The notes beneath the pieces are model-generated. The model made no database searches. It saw nothing but the letters and a program-made list of their open reading frames with translations, and had not been told where the DNA came from. Shown here in pieces: positions 15,410-25,248 of a stretch of 64,000 bases of DNA (within the stretch, counting starts at the first letter, position 1; every line of letters starts with the position of its first letter). Source of the DNA: a bacterium (GTDB taxonomy: Bacteria > UBP6 > UBA1177); the NCBI GenBank assembly GCA_017645765.1, contig JAGCNV010000040.1, positions 35,294 through 99,293 on the forward strand, given 5' to 3'. A program made the translations under genes and the position numbers.

Positions 15410-17194
15410 TTATTGTTTCGCCTCGTTATTTTCTTCCGTTCCGGTATTCGTTTCACCGTTTTCCTGTTCCGGAGCCGCTTCTGCTTCAGTTTCTGTTTTC
15501 TGTTCCGGTGCTGCTTCCTCCGAAGCTTCTGCATTGTCAGCCGCATCTTCAGGTTTCTGCTCAGGAGCTGCTTCCGCAGGTGCTTCGGCAGTAGCCTCAG
15601 CCGGTGCAGCCGCTTCCTGATTCTCAGGCTGTTCAGGTGCTTTCGGAGTCAACTCTTCAAGTTTCGCCTTTGCCGAAAGACTTAACGTGTCATTTTCGTC
15701 TACGACCGGATATTCTTCAAGGAACTTGCTCCAAGCCTCTGCCGTATTGGCTTCTTCAGCCTGTTTGAAAGCCGCTTCCTTGTGCTCCTTGAAAAGTCTC
15801 GCCTCTTCTTCCTGCGCCTGTTTTCTCTTCTCGGCCTTAGCCTTTGCCGCAAGCGCGAACTCAAGTTTCTTCTTTTCAGTTTTTGCTTCTTTTATGTAGC
15901 CGTCAACAAGCGCTTTCTGCTCCTTGAAGTTTTTGCTTTTCGCAATCAGCTTCATATAGTCGTTGAAATACTTCACCGCAGTGTCGAAACGCGCCGGATT
16001 TTTGTCGCCTGCGACATCGGCATCGAGGTAAAGCAGTGCCTTGTTGAAGATCACGCTGTTGCGGAGCGATCCCTGAAGATCATTCCTCGCTTCCAGTTCA
16101 TCAAGAAGAACTGCTGCGTTTTTGTAATCCTCAAGACCTTTGTAAGCCAGTGCGAGATTCAACTTTGCCGTCCAGAAATCGTCTTTGATCTTCAAAGCCG
16201 CTTCAAGCTGATCCTTCGCCGTGGAATAATCCTCGATCTTCATCGCAAGGATAGCGAGAATGTTCCGCACTTCCGGCTGGTCGGGGTTCGTTTTTACCGA
16301 TTTCATAAGATGAGTAGTCGCACCTTTCGAATCACCGGTTCTGTAAAGCAGAAAACCGTAAAGCCTCTGAAGCCTGAAGTTTTCGGGATCCCACTTTTCA
16401 GCCGTCTCAAGAGCCGATTCGGCAAGTTCGTACATCTTTTTGCTGAAGTATGAAGTAGCCAGCGAAATGACCGCCTCGGAATTCTGTTCGTCTTCCTTCA
16501 GAACCATTTTCGCATATTTTTCAGCTTCGTTATTGCGTCCCAGCTGGAGATTGAGCCACGCCATGAAGTTGTATTTTTCGACAACGTCAGCGTTCTTTTC
16601 GGCAAGCTGAGTGAGATAGCCTTCTTTTTCCTTGATCTGATCCGGCATATAGAGCAGAGCAAGATTGTAGAGCGGTTTCGTGAAAGCGTTGTCAGCAAGA
16701 TAAGCTTTTTCGTACCACGCAGCAGCATCTTCCCTGTTTTTCATACGCTCGAAGCAGACAGCCGTATTGAAGGCGATCTGTGCGTTTCTCTGATCTTTGC
16801 TGAAAGCGGCCTGCCAGAATTTGACAGCCTTTTCGCAGCCGCCGTCAGAGTAAGCGCGAAGCCCTTCCTCAAAATCAGCCGTAGCCGGTCCGACATATTT
16901 ATTACCGTCGTAATTCGGATTTTTTTCCTCTTCCGGTGCACTGCTGCCGGCTTCAGCGGTTGTTTCCGCACTTTCCACAACAACAGCTTCAGATGCAGAT
17001 TCAGGCTGTTTTTCGGAAACATCCGAGGTTTCCTGTGAGGATTCCGATGCCGTTTCCGATGCCGTTCGTTCGCTGACTGTATCGTAACTTCCTTCCGGTT
17101 TTTCAGAATCATAAGAAGAAGCCGTTGATGCCGTTCCGCACGAAATGAAAGAGAGAAGTGCCAGCAATATAAATATTTTATTCAGCTTTTTCAT
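15410..17194 (-). CDS. TPR lipoprotein, GltE/NfsE-like (cluster B)
   Basis: 594 residues with lipoprotein signal (LSFISC). An acidic Ser/Glu-rich stretch to about 100 is followed by eight or so TPR units to about 400, a charged helix, and a Glu/Ala/Pro-rich tail from about 515 probably disordered. In Myxococcus GltE/AglT and NfsE are TPR lipoproteins held at the outer membrane by the giant TPR partner. The ATG lies 17 bp inside the end of the giant TPR gene, so the two are translationally coupled, as are the equivalent genes of cluster A (2-bp gap). Confidence 0.83.
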   Translation of the reverse strand: MKKLNKIFILLALLSFISCGTASTASSYDSEKPEGSYDTVSERTASETASESSQETSDVSEKQPESASEAVVVESAETTAEAGSSAPEEEKNPNYDGNKYVGPATADFEEGLRAYSDGGCEKAVKFWQAAFSKDQRNAQIAFNTAVCFERMKNREDAAAWYEKAYLADNAFTKPLYNLALLYMPDQIKEKEGYLTQLAEKNADVVEKYNFMAWLNLQLGRNNEAEKYAKMVLKEDEQNSEAVISLATSYFSKKMYELAESALETAEKWDPENFRLQRLYGFLLYRTGDSKGATTHLMKSVKTNPDQPEVRNILAILAMKIEDYSTAKDQLEAALKIKDDFWTAKLNLALAYKGLEDYKNAAVLLDELEARNDLQGSLRNSVIFNKALLYLDADVAGDKNPARFDTAVKYFNDYMKLIAKSKNFKEQKALVDGYIKEAKTEKKKLEFALAAKAKAEKRKQAQEEEARLFKEHKEAAFKQAEEANTAEAWSKFLEEYPVVDENDTLSLSAKAKLEELTPKAPEQPENQEAAAPAEATAEAPAEAAPEQKPEDAADNAEASEEAAPEQKTETEAEAAPEQENGETNTGTEENNEAKQ

Positions 17195-20100
17195 CTTTCA
17201 CCTCTTCAGACGTTTCATTCTTCTGTTCGGAAGTCCCTTCAGCGGCAGCTCCGAGACCAGCCTTTTTGTAAACTTTCTTTTCCGCCTTATCAAGCGAAAC
17301 GACCGGTGCGAAACCGGAATCGACCGCATTTTCCTCGGCGAATATCGGAGTTTTGCCGACTTTGTATTCAGCCGGGCGCATAACCGCGAGCTTTTCGGTT
17401 ATAAGCTGCGTCCACTGGTTGAAAACTTTGAGTTCACGAGCTTTCTCCAAAGCCTTCGAATAGTAGGTTACCGCCTGTTCCTCGATTGGCTCGGCCTGTT
17501 GTTTGAGCATATCTGTGTAGATTTCCTCTTCTTCCTCGGTGAGTCCTGCCGGCGGCTCCGCATCGAACAGAGCGTCTGAGAAACTCTGGTAAAGGAAACC
17601 GATTCTGTACATTCCGGCCATCATCCACTCGTAAACCTGGAATTTCAGAACTTCGTTGTATTTTCCTTCGAGCTCCTTCATCGCAGCAACTTTTTTCTTG
17701 AGATTTTCCTCAAGCTGTTTGTCGTTCTTTCCGATGATCTTGAGCTTCAGATAAGCGTTGAACTCATCTTCGAGAAGTTTGAACTTAGCCTCGGCAGCAT
17801 AGAGCATCGACTCGTCGGTCGTAACCTTCTTCGCAGCGATGTAGGCAAGTATCTTTTCGTAAGAAGCCTTCGCCATTTTCTGGTTGTTGAGCTTCTCTTC
17901 GTAGATCTTCGCGATCTGGTAACGCGCCCTTGCGACAAGGTGGATTACTGAAAGATCGTTCTCGAACGTGGAAATGAAACTTTCGTAATTTTTGATCGCA
18001 CCTTTCCAGTCTTCAGCCTTCTGATACATTCTGCCGACATCGTAAAGAGCCTCTTTTCCTTCCGGTTTGGACTTTTCTTCGGTGTAGTAAAGTCTGTAGT
18101 AAGTAGCAGCCTCTTTATACTTCTGAAGTTTTTCAAGAAGGAACGCAGCGTTGAAGACAGCGTTCGATTTTTCCTTGTATCTCGGATATTTGTCGTAGAG
18201 CTGTTTGTAAGCCTTGACAGCCTTTTCGTGGTCATAGCTCATTTCAGCGTTGTACGCAACAAGATAAAGCGACTGCGGTGCAAGTTCGGAATGAGGATAT
18301 TCGGTGTAGATTCTTTCGTGCAGATGCAGAGCCGATTCGAACATTGTCGCCCTCGAATAGTTGACGGCAGCGTTGTAAATCGCTTTGTCGGCATCTTTGT
18401 TGCCCGGATTCTCCTCGACCATTCTCAGATATTCCTCGGCAGCTTCTGCGTGTTTGCCCTCTTCTTCAAGCTGCTGGGCATGCTTGAAAAGAGCGCTTGC
18501 ACGGTATGTCGAGAACTCTTCCTTCGCCTTTCTGCCGGTTTTAGCCTTTGTAGCAAACCTTTCGGCAAAAACTTTCGACCATTTCGCGACATTCACCCAG
18601 TCTTTTTTAGCCGTGTAGTAAGCTATTATGTCTTTCGACGCCATAACTGCCGGCTCAGTCTCCGGAAACTCGCTGATGATGCGGAGATAGCGCGGCTCGG
18701 CATCGCTGTAGAGATCGTGATCGTAGTAGATCCTCGCAACGTTGTAGGCAACGACCGGCTTGTCCTCAACCTCTTTCGCAAGTTTCAGGTACATATCACT
18801 CGAGAAAACGAGTTTCTGCTCAAGTTCGCTGAGAGGTTTGCCTGCCTTTTCGGAAGCCGGAATGTTCTTCTCGTCGGATTCCTCCCAGATACTGTTGTAG
18901 CAGTAGAAAACCTGGAACGCCGCGTCGTCTCTGTATTTATCCTGATTTTTGTCATCTCTGACACGCTCATAGACAACGACCGAAGCCTTGATGTCTCCTG
19001 AATAGAAGAGAGTATCAGCAAGGCTGTATGTTATGTCGTAGGTTTCCGAAGTGTACGGGAAATCCTTGAGGTATGCAGAATAGAAGTTCGCAGCCTTGCG
19101 GTATTCGGCAGCAGCTCCGTCAGCATCGCCGTTTTCCTTCAGCGCCTGAGCCTGTTTGTGGTGGAAAACCGCCGTATCAAGAAGCGCGACCTTCGCAAGT
19201 TCAGCCGCAGCACGGACCGCCGCAGGATTTCCGCGGTTTACACGCGCCCATTCGCTCGAAGCGTTATATTTCTCGGCAAAAATCTCTGTCTCAGCCGCAG
19301 CCTTGTCGAATTCACGCGCTTTGTTGCAGAGCTGGATAAGGGAATTATGCAGTATCGGTGCTCTTTCGTAGTAAGGATAACGCCCGATTATGTAGCGGTA
19401 AACCTTTTCAGCTTCCGCGTATTTGTTGTTTTCGTCGAAGTAACCGCCAAGCTGTTCGAAAACGTCGATTTCAAACGACTCTGCCTTGATTCCGGAGAAG
19501 TAGGCAATCGCCTTGTCTGCGCTGCCCCACTCGTCGTCGGCAAAACTGATGGCAATGTACTGGATAGCCTCTTTTCTGAGGTTCTGCCCTTTGTCGGCAC
19601 CGCGCGCCTTCATTTCGTCAGAGTAGAAAAGAAGCTGCGTAAATGTCTTGACAGCATCCTCGAGACGGAACTGTCTGTAGTATGTCCACGCCAGCTTGTA
19701 AAGAATCTGATCATAGAAGTTGCTGTCGGGGAATTTTTTACCTTCAAGATACTGTTCCTCAGCTTTTTTGAGGTCGTTTTCAGCGAAGTAGTAGTCACCC
19801 AGACGAAGCCTGAGTTCGACGTAATTTTCGCCGGCAAGACCTTTTTCAAGCAGGGTAAGCCAAACCTGGACAGCCTTGTCGCCCTGACCCGATTCGGAGT
19901 AGCAGTAACCAAGCAGATAGTAAACCGAACCGATATATTCGAAATCGGGGAACCGGCGTATCATTTCGTTGTAGAGCCCTATCGAATCGGAGAAATCGAT
20001 TTCCGGAAGTTCCGGCTCGGCTGAAATTTCACCTCTGTCGAATTTTTCGAGTTCAGCTTCGTATCCTTCGGTTTTCTCGTTGTAGACGATCATCGAACGT

Positions 20101-20516
20101 TCGTAGTAAAGCTCTGCGAGCCTGTACATCGCATTCGGAGTATATTTAGGATTGTCGGGATACTTTCTGATGAACTGCTCGAAAAGAGTTATGGCATCCT
20201 TTCTGGCCTGAGTCTCCCTGAGTTCCTGCTCGGATATCGCTTCGGAATATTTCGACTCGACGAATTTTCTTTTTTCCGCAACTTCCCTGAGAACGAGCTG
20301 CTGGAATTCCTTCTGGTATTCCCTTACGCGCCCTTCAAAACGGACTACTTCCCTTGCGAAAGCCTCGCTGTTGAAAAGCTCGTCGTCAATGATCACGTCA
20401 TCCGGAGAAGAAGCAGACTTTTCCGCTTCGGCGTTCTGCGTTTCAGCCGGCTTTTCGTCCGCAAAAACAGGCACAGCCGCAAACAACGCAAATAGAAAAA
20501 TCAGAAAATATCTCAT
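17178..20516 (-). CDS. Giant periplasmic TPR protein, GltD/NfsD-like (cluster B)
   Basis: 1112 residues: signal peptide (1-19), a helical lead with AREVVRFEGRVREYQKEF, then TPR-like helix pairs almost to the end. Typical units include YRLAELYYERS, YLLGYCYSESG and YKLAWTYYRQF. The C-terminus holds the segment LFDAEPPAGLTEEEEEIY, which is matched by MFNAPIAPWLSEAQISEY in the cluster A protein, so the two are paralogous along their whole length. In Myxococcus, GltD (AgnA) and NfsD are the large periplasmic scaffolds. Start ATG overlaps the upstream stop (ATGA), so translation is coupled. Confidence 0.85.
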   Translation of the reverse strand: MRYFLIFLFALFAAVPVFADEKPAETQNAEAEKSASSPDDVIIDDELFNSEAFAREVVRFEGRVREYQKEFQQLVLREVAEKRKFVESKYSEAISEQELRETQARKDAITLFEQFIRKYPDNPKYTPNAMYRLAELYYERSMIVYNEKTEGYEAELEKFDRGEISAEPELPEIDFSDSIGLYNEMIRRFPDFEYIGSVYYLLGYCYSESGQGDKAVQVWLTLLEKGLAGENYVELRLRLGDYYFAENDLKKAEEQYLEGKKFPDSNFYDQILYKLAWTYYRQFRLEDAVKTFTQLLFYSDEMKARGADKGQNLRKEAIQYIAISFADDEWGSADKAIAYFSGIKAESFEIDVFEQLGGYFDENNKYAEAEKVYRYIIGRYPYYERAPILHNSLIQLCNKAREFDKAAAETEIFAEKYNASSEWARVNRGNPAAVRAAAELAKVALLDTAVFHHKQAQALKENGDADGAAAEYRKAANFYSAYLKDFPYTSETYDITYSLADTLFYSGDIKASVVVYERVRDDKNQDKYRDDAAFQVFYCYNSIWEESDEKNIPASEKAGKPLSELEQKLVFSSDMYLKLAKEVEDKPVVAYNVARIYYDHDLYSDAEPRYLRIISEFPETEPAVMASKDIIAYYTAKKDWVNVAKWSKVFAERFATKAKTGRKAKEEFSTYRASALFKHAQQLEEEGKHAEAAEEYLRMVEENPGNKDADKAIYNAAVNYSRATMFESALHLHERIYTEYPHSELAPQSLYLVAYNAEMSYDHEKAVKAYKQLYDKYPRYKEKSNAVFNAAFLLEKLQKYKEAATYYRLYYTEEKSKPEGKEALYDVGRMYQKAEDWKGAIKNYESFISTFENDLSVIHLVARARYQIAKIYEEKLNNQKMAKASYEKILAYIAAKKVTTDESMLYAAEAKFKLLEDEFNAYLKLKIIGKNDKQLEENLKKKVAAMKELEGKYNEVLKFQVYEWMMAGMYRIGFLYQSFSDALFDAEPPAGLTEEEEEIYTDMLKQQAEPIEEQAVTYYSKALEKARELKVFNQWTQLITEKLAVMRPAEYKVGKTPIFAEENAVDSGFAPVVSLDKAEKKVYKKAGLGAAAEGTSEQKNETSEEVKDEKAE

Positions 20517-22804
20517 TGTTCACCGTCTAAATTAAATTGGAGTTGCTGTATTTCGGTAGCTTTCTTGGTTTTGAGACGCATGATTTCGGAAGTAGATTCC
20601 TCCTTCTTCTCCCATGCGACATCTATCAGCCCGAGATCGCCCTGAAGTACAAGGTCTGCAAAAATATTGCGTGCGGTATTCATATTCGAATAAATCGCGA
20701 GGACTGCCATTTCCTCGACTTCGCGTTTTGCCCTCAGAAGCTCGCTCTTGTAAGCCTCTACATTGCTTTTTTCCTGCTCGTATGAAGTGCCGAGTTCTGC
20801 AATAATTCCCTTCATGGAGTCGTTAAGCCTGTTGTAGAAATCTGCGAGTTTGGCATCAAGTCTGTCGGCCTCTTCGATAAGAGCCTCGACTTCAGGAGCC
20901 TCTCTTCTGTCAGAGGAACTTCCTATAATGCTCTGCTGCCGCGCCACTATCCCGTTAAAAGAATCCCTTATCTCGTTTTCAGCTTCGATCAGTGTTCCGC
21001 CGAGAACGAGACCGTTTTTCTCATCGTCTATTTCGGACTGGCAGGCATCGCTTTCAGCCGAAAGAGCGTTGAACTTTTCGCGTTCCTGACCGATCTGGTC
21101 GAGAAGCTCTTTATCGTTGTCGTTTTCTTTCTCGGAATTCCTTTCTTCCGAATACGAAGCGATCAGAAGGTCAAGTCTTTCGGCAAGAGACTCGAGCTGC
21201 ATCGAAACAAGGTGCATCCTCTCGTCAAGTTTCACGACTTTGTCACCGTATTCCTCGGCACGCTCTCTGATTCTTTCGTGAGCAACCGAAACCGTGTTGT
21301 CTATTTCAAGAAGTTTACGCTTTTCAGAATCAAGTTTTTCGAATTCGCCGCGCTGTTCCTCAGTAAGACCCGTGCCAGCGAAACCGTTTCTCGCCATAAC
21401 GAGTGAATTTTTTACAACAGCGATTTTATTTCTGAGCGTCATGACACCCTTCGCCGCGACTTTAAGAGGCGGGAAAAGAGCAGCGGAATTTTTGTTGCCA
21501 GCCATAGTCACGATCTTTTTTTCAAGATCTTCAATGCGCTTCAGTTCTTCTTCCAACTCGATGATGGTGTCATTCAGAGCAACCGTTTCCGAAAATTTCT
21601 TACTATCCTGAAGTATCGATCTGACCGCAGGAGAATAAGGAAGAAGAAAATCGGAGACCTTGCCTGACCTTCCGCTTGCAAGAAAAGCCTTCCCGTCGAT
21701 CGAGAAAAGCTCGTCCTGATATTTGGTGTACTTCGAAACTATCGAATTGAAAAGCACCAGAGCCTCGCCGAACCTTCCCATTTTGACGAGAAGCGTTCCT
21801 TCGAGAATTTCCGCCTGACTCGCGATTCTGGAATACGGAGCTACATTCTTGACGATACGCAGAGTATCGACCGCATTTTCGAACTGATCACGCTTAATGA
21901 AAGTCCAGCTCAACTCATAGTAAGCCTGCGGGAAAGAGCGCGAATCAAATGCTGTCGGCAGGTAGTAGTTGGAAGCCGTTTCCTGATCGTCAAGCTCGAA
22001 AGCTATTCTTGCGACTGCAAGTCCGGCCAACTCGCGTATATTTCTGAAATCGTGGTATCCGGCACCTTCGGGAAGAGAAAGAATCTCTTCATAAAAAGTG
22101 CGGGCCTCTTCCAGTTTTTTGTCACGGAGTGCCGTAACACCGAGGAAATAGCGGGACTGCGGATAAAACTCTGATTCTTTATTTACTGAAGAAAAAAGCT
22201 TTACCGCTTCTTCGGTTTTTCCCGCAAAGAAAAGCAATTTGGCGAAATAGTAAAGAAGTTCCTGATCGGCATAAATATTGTTGCCGCCTTGTACGAACTG
22301 GTCGTAGTACTTTTCAGCCGCCGCGTATTCACCCAGAGAATAGCTCATAAAAATAAGTCTTTTAAGAGCCTTCGCTTTTAAATCTGCATTGCCGTAAGAA
22401 GCGAGAAGCGTCTCGTAATAGCGGGTCGCGGAAATATAATTTTTCTGCATGAACAGCGATTCGCCGAGCTTGTATAGAGCCTCGTATTTTAAAGCGTCAC
22501 TGTCTGGAACCGACACCGTCACCGAATAAAAAATACCGGCAGAAGTTGCGTAATCGCCTTTTCCGAAGAAAAAATCACCTTTTTTCATCTTTTTGGAAGG
22601 CGACAACCTGTAATCAGCATCGGAAATATTTAGAGAAAGATATCTTTTTAAGTTGTTCTCGAATTCGGCATCGATCTCTTTCAGAGAGGCTTGCGCCTGA
22701 TCAAGACCGCTGTCCGCGACGGCAGGAACTTCCTCAGACTCCGCCGCCAATACCGCCGGAAAACAGAGAAACAAGAGAAAAAGAACTTTAAGCTCTCTGA
22801 TCAT
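20513..22804 (-). CDS. Secreted TPR / coiled-coil protein (cluster B, GltC-position)
   Basis: 763 residues with signal peptide (1-20, ending LAAES). TPR-type repeats cover about 70-370 (for instance YEALYKLGESLFMQKNY). A long coiled coil follows from about 420 to 720, and the tail has GDLGLIDVAWEKKE. The N-terminal TPR part resembles that of the GltC-like protein of cluster A (31892-33517), including a YPQSRYFLGV / YPKAKYFLGV match. The coiled-coil half is extra. It is probably a periplasmic scaffold of the machine. No catalytic motif is visible. Confidence 0.8.
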   Translation of the reverse strand: MIRELKVLFLLFLCFPAVLAAESEEVPAVADSGLDQAQASLKEIDAEFENNLKRYLSLNISDADYRLSPSKKMKKGDFFFGKGDYATSAGIFYSVTVSVPDSDALKYEALYKLGESLFMQKNYISATRYYETLLASYGNADLKAKALKRLIFMSYSLGEYAAAEKYYDQFVQGGNNIYADQELLYYFAKLLFFAGKTEEAVKLFSSVNKESEFYPQSRYFLGVTALRDKKLEEARTFYEEILSLPEGAGYHDFRNIRELAGLAVARIAFELDDQETASNYYLPTAFDSRSFPQAYYELSWTFIKRDQFENAVDTLRIVKNVAPYSRIASQAEILEGTLLVKMGRFGEALVLFNSIVSKYTKYQDELFSIDGKAFLASGRSGKVSDFLLPYSPAVRSILQDSKKFSETVALNDTIIELEEELKRIEDLEKKIVTMAGNKNSAALFPPLKVAAKGVMTLRNKIAVVKNSLVMARNGFAGTGLTEEQRGEFEKLDSEKRKLLEIDNTVSVAHERIRERAEEYGDKVVKLDERMHLVSMQLESLAERLDLLIASYSEERNSEKENDNDKELLDQIGQEREKFNALSAESDACQSEIDDEKNGLVLGGTLIEAENEIRDSFNGIVARQQSIIGSSSDRREAPEVEALIEEADRLDAKLADFYNRLNDSMKGIIAELGTSYEQEKSNVEAYKSELLRAKREVEEMAVLAIYSNMNTARNIFADLVLQGDLGLIDVAWEKKEESTSEIMRLKTKKATEIQQLQFNLDGEQ

Positions 22805-22806
22805 AA

Positions 22807-23688
22807 TTACTCCTTTTGAGCTGAATCCCTGTTTTCAAACGTGTTTTTGTTGACTTTCAACTCAACACCGATCCTGTTTTCGAAGCTGTACATTCCGCCT
22901 TTATCGAAAGCAGAAGCTTCGATTTCCACAATATCACCCTCTTCAAGCGTGAAAGACTGATCGGCTGTAATTTTGATAGCATAATCTTTCAGATACGAAA
23001 ATACTCCGTAGCCCTGACCTATATAAACGAAATAAACTGAAATACGGTGAGGTCCGGGAACGACAGCAGCATCGTAAACCTGAATTTCCTTCTCCACAAG
23101 TTCTTCAGGAAGGTCGACCTTTTTGAAAATAGGTTTGTCATCAAAGTAGTAGACCGCTGAAACAAGCTTGAAAAGAGAATCCACCTCGTTGTTGTGGATT
23201 ATCGTGACTGTCGAACCGCCGACAGTTCCTCCGAGAACGGTTTCCTGAAGGATTGCAAGTCTCTGTTTGGATTTGAATATCTTGTCCTTCAAACTGTCGA
23301 TTTTTTCCTCAAGAGCCCTGAGTTTCATGTTGTAACCATGTTCATCTTCAGCGGTTGGAGCCTGGTTTTGATCCGGTTCCTTTACTTCAGACTCCTTTGC
23401 AGGCTCCTCAGTTTTCGGTTCTTCAGCGGCAGGCTGTTCAGCAGCTTCAGCAGCAGGCTGTTCGGCAGCTTCAGCGGTTGGCTGTTCGGCAGCTTCAGCC
23501 GGCGCAGCTTCTTGTGCGGGTTCTGCAGCAGGTGCAGCTTCCTGAGCCTCTTCCGCAGGCGCTTCGGTCTGTGCTTCAGCAACTGCTTCGGAAGAATTGT
23601 TGTTTTGATCCTGAGCCGGAGTCTGCTGCTCCTCAGCTCCTAAAAAAGAAAAAACCAAAAAAGATACGATCATTAAAAAAACTTTCAT
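22807..23688 (-). CDS. Secreted coiled-coil and beta-domain protein, ETVLGG family
   Basis: The frame is open 14 codons upstream, but the start at 23688 has a GGAG ribosome site and a clear signal peptide (about 18 residues, ending FLGAEE). A low-complexity stretch rich in Ala/Glu/Pro, with AAEQPxAE repeats, follows. Next come a short coiled coil (LRALEEKIDSLKDKIF) and a beta domain with QETVLGG, then VPGPHRISVYFVYIGQGYG and FSYLKDY. I recall this domain set from myxobacterial proteins, sometimes loosely named dihydrolipoamide acetyltransferase, next to TPR and Agl-type genes; it has no acetyltransferase motif. Likely periplasmic part of the machine. First gene of cluster B. Confidence 0.75.
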   Translation of the reverse strand: MKVFLMIVSFLVFSFLGAEEQQTPAQDQNNNSSEAVAEAQTEAPAEEAQEAAPAAEPAQEAAPAEAAEQPTAEAAEQPAAEAAEQPAAEEPKTEEPAKESEVKEPDQNQAPTAEDEHGYNMKLRALEEKIDSLKDKIFKSKQRLAILQETVLGGTVGGSTVTIIHNNEVDSLFKLVSAVYYFDDKPIFKKVDLPEELVEKEIQVYDAAVVPGPHRISVYFVYIGQGYGVFSYLKDYAIKITADQSFTLEEGDIVEIEASAFDKGGMYSFENRIGVELKVNKNTFENRDSAQKE

Positions 23689-23719
23689 TTCAAACTCCGC
23701 AAAAAAAATCCAGTCGCCA

Positions 23720-23747
23720 ATAATAGGCAATTATTAAAAAAAGGCAA
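23720..23747 (-). promoter_or_regulatory. Possible promoter of cluster B
   Basis: In the 77-bp gap after murI, the minus strand has TTGCCT (23747-23742), a 16-bp spacer and TATTAT (23725-23720). The same box pair occurs before the yitT-family gene. It would allow cluster B to be expressed apart from cluster A and murI. Consensus match only. Confidence 0.4.
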
Positions 23748-23765
23748 ACTTTATACCAAAATAAA

Positions 23766-24566
23766 TCAAATATGGGAGACGTTACCGACTTTATATCCGA
23801 GGAAAAGCTCTGCCGTGGCTTTGAAAGAATTCGGATCGTCAGTAACAAAAAACCTGTCATTTTCGACACTTCCACAATTCAGCATACCGTTTTCGGACAA
23901 AATTCCGGCAAGTTTTTTTGCCGTATAAAAAGCTGTGTCAAGAATTTCAACTTTTCCACAAAAATAATCGGAAATAACATTTCTAAGCATCGGATAGTGT
24001 GTGCATCCGAGAACAAGAGCATCGGGCGGATTCTTTTTCATTTCGGAAAGATACATCTCGATCGCCATCTCAGTAATCTCACCCTTGAAAAGCCCTTCTT
24101 CCACCAGATGAACGAACAGCGGACACGCTTTAGCCGAAATATCCAGGTCCTTGTTGCCACGGATAAGAGCCTTCTGATAAGCCCCTGACAAAATGGTCGT
24201 ATTTGTTCCGATTATTCCTATCCGCTTCAGTTCAGGCCGGGTCAGCAAATATTCAACAACCGGTTCTATAACGCCTATGATGTTGAAATTCGGGAAACGC
24301 TCCTGAAGGAAAGAAAGAGCAGCTGCCGAAGCAGTATTGCATGCAACGACTATCGCCTTGACGCCGAGAGCCATAAGAAGATTGACATTAGCAAGCGAAT
24401 AGTGCTTTACGACATCGACAGACTTGCTTCCGTAGGGAACACGCGCCGTATCGCCGAGATAAAAAACACTTTCATCGGGTAGAACTTTCTTTACCTGATC
24501 AAAAACAGTAAGACCGCCGACACCGCTGTCAAAGATACCTACAGGATTTTTGTTGAAGGAAAACAC
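23766..24566 (-). CDS. murI: Glutamate racemase
   Basis: 266 residues, normal length. It makes D-glutamate for peptidoglycan in the cytoplasm. Key segments are IFDSGVGGLTV near residue 12, ACNTASA with the first catalytic cysteine and LGCTHYPML with the second. The gene is 5 bp after the last cluster A gene and in the same direction, so it is probably read on the same transcript. A cell-wall housekeeping gene between two paralogous envelope clusters is unusual. Confidence 0.95.
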   Translation of the reverse strand: MFSFNKNPVGIFDSGVGGLTVFDQVKKVLPDESVFYLGDTARVPYGSKSVDVVKHYSLANVNLLMALGVKAIVVACNTASAAALSFLQERFPNFNIIGVIEPVVEYLLTRPELKRIGIIGTNTTILSGAYQKALIRGNKDLDISAKACPLFVHLVEEGLFKGEITEMAIEMYLSEMKKNPPDALVLGCTHYPMLRNVISDYFCGKVEILDTAFYTAKKLAGILSENGMLNCGSVENDRFFVTDDPNSFKATAELFLGYKVGNVSHI

Positions 24567-24571
24567 AGCAC

Positions 24572-25237
24572 TTAGAAGAACGTGTACTTCATGAAAGGAG
24601 TGACAATGATATTCATACCGTCGAAATCAACGACATAGTTGAACTCAACGGAAGCACCTATCGAAAAATGACGGGCAAAAGTATAACGCTCAAAAATCAA
24701 GCCGCCGCCGACAGCGATATTACCGTTGTTGGTTGCGCTTTTGCCTTGCTCTTTATCAAGCGCATTTTTACCTGATTTATAGGTTTTCGCCAAAGCATAG
24801 TAGTCAAAGTTTACAAGAACACCGAATTCCCATCTCGGATCAATCATCCAGGTAACATCTAAATCGAGACCGACTGTGAGAGGGCTGTAATCTTCAACCC
24901 ACGGAGAATCCTTGTGATTTGCCTCAAGGTTGGCATCGTTTTCCTTTGCATTGAACTGAAGCATACCAAGGGAAAGCGCGATTCCGATGTTTACTTTATC
25001 CTGAACAGGAATGTCATAACCGAAATTAAGCCTCAAAGTCGAACCGAGAGGACTTCCGGCATTGTCTCCGCCAGCCTTACCGACATAACCTACGATACCA
25101 CCGGAAAACTGAAGATGGAGACCTCTGAGGATCGGATCCAGATCGTTACCGGAAACATCGCCCGTAGCTTCTTCGGATTCAGCCAAAAGCGAAAAACTGA
25201 CCAAAAGTGCCATAAGCAACACAAACAACTTTTTCAT
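24572..25237 (-). CDS. Outer-membrane beta-barrel protein (cluster A)
   Basis: 221 residues with signal peptide (ending LLAES). The rest is alternating hydrophobic and polar residues in strands of 9-12, ending MKYTFF with the C-terminal aromatic of outer-membrane barrels. It is short, in the range of an 8-strand barrel. The end (FSIGASVEFNYVVDFDGMN) reminds me of small barrels linked to myxobacterial gliding genes such as CglE, but I cannot confirm this. The ribosome site AAGGGGG is strong. Confidence 0.75.
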   Translation of the reverse strand: MKKLFVLLMALLVSFSLLAESEEATGDVSGNDLDPILRGLHLQFSGGIVGYVGKAGGDNAGSPLGSTLRLNFGYDIPVQDKVNIGIALSLGMLQFNAKENDANLEANHKDSPWVEDYSPLTVGLDLDVTWMIDPRWEFGVLVNFDYYALAKTYKSGKNALDKEQGKSATNNGNIAVGGGLIFERYTFARHFSIGASVEFNYVVDFDGMNIIVTPFMKYTFF

Positions 25238-25248
25238 GTTTTTCCCCC

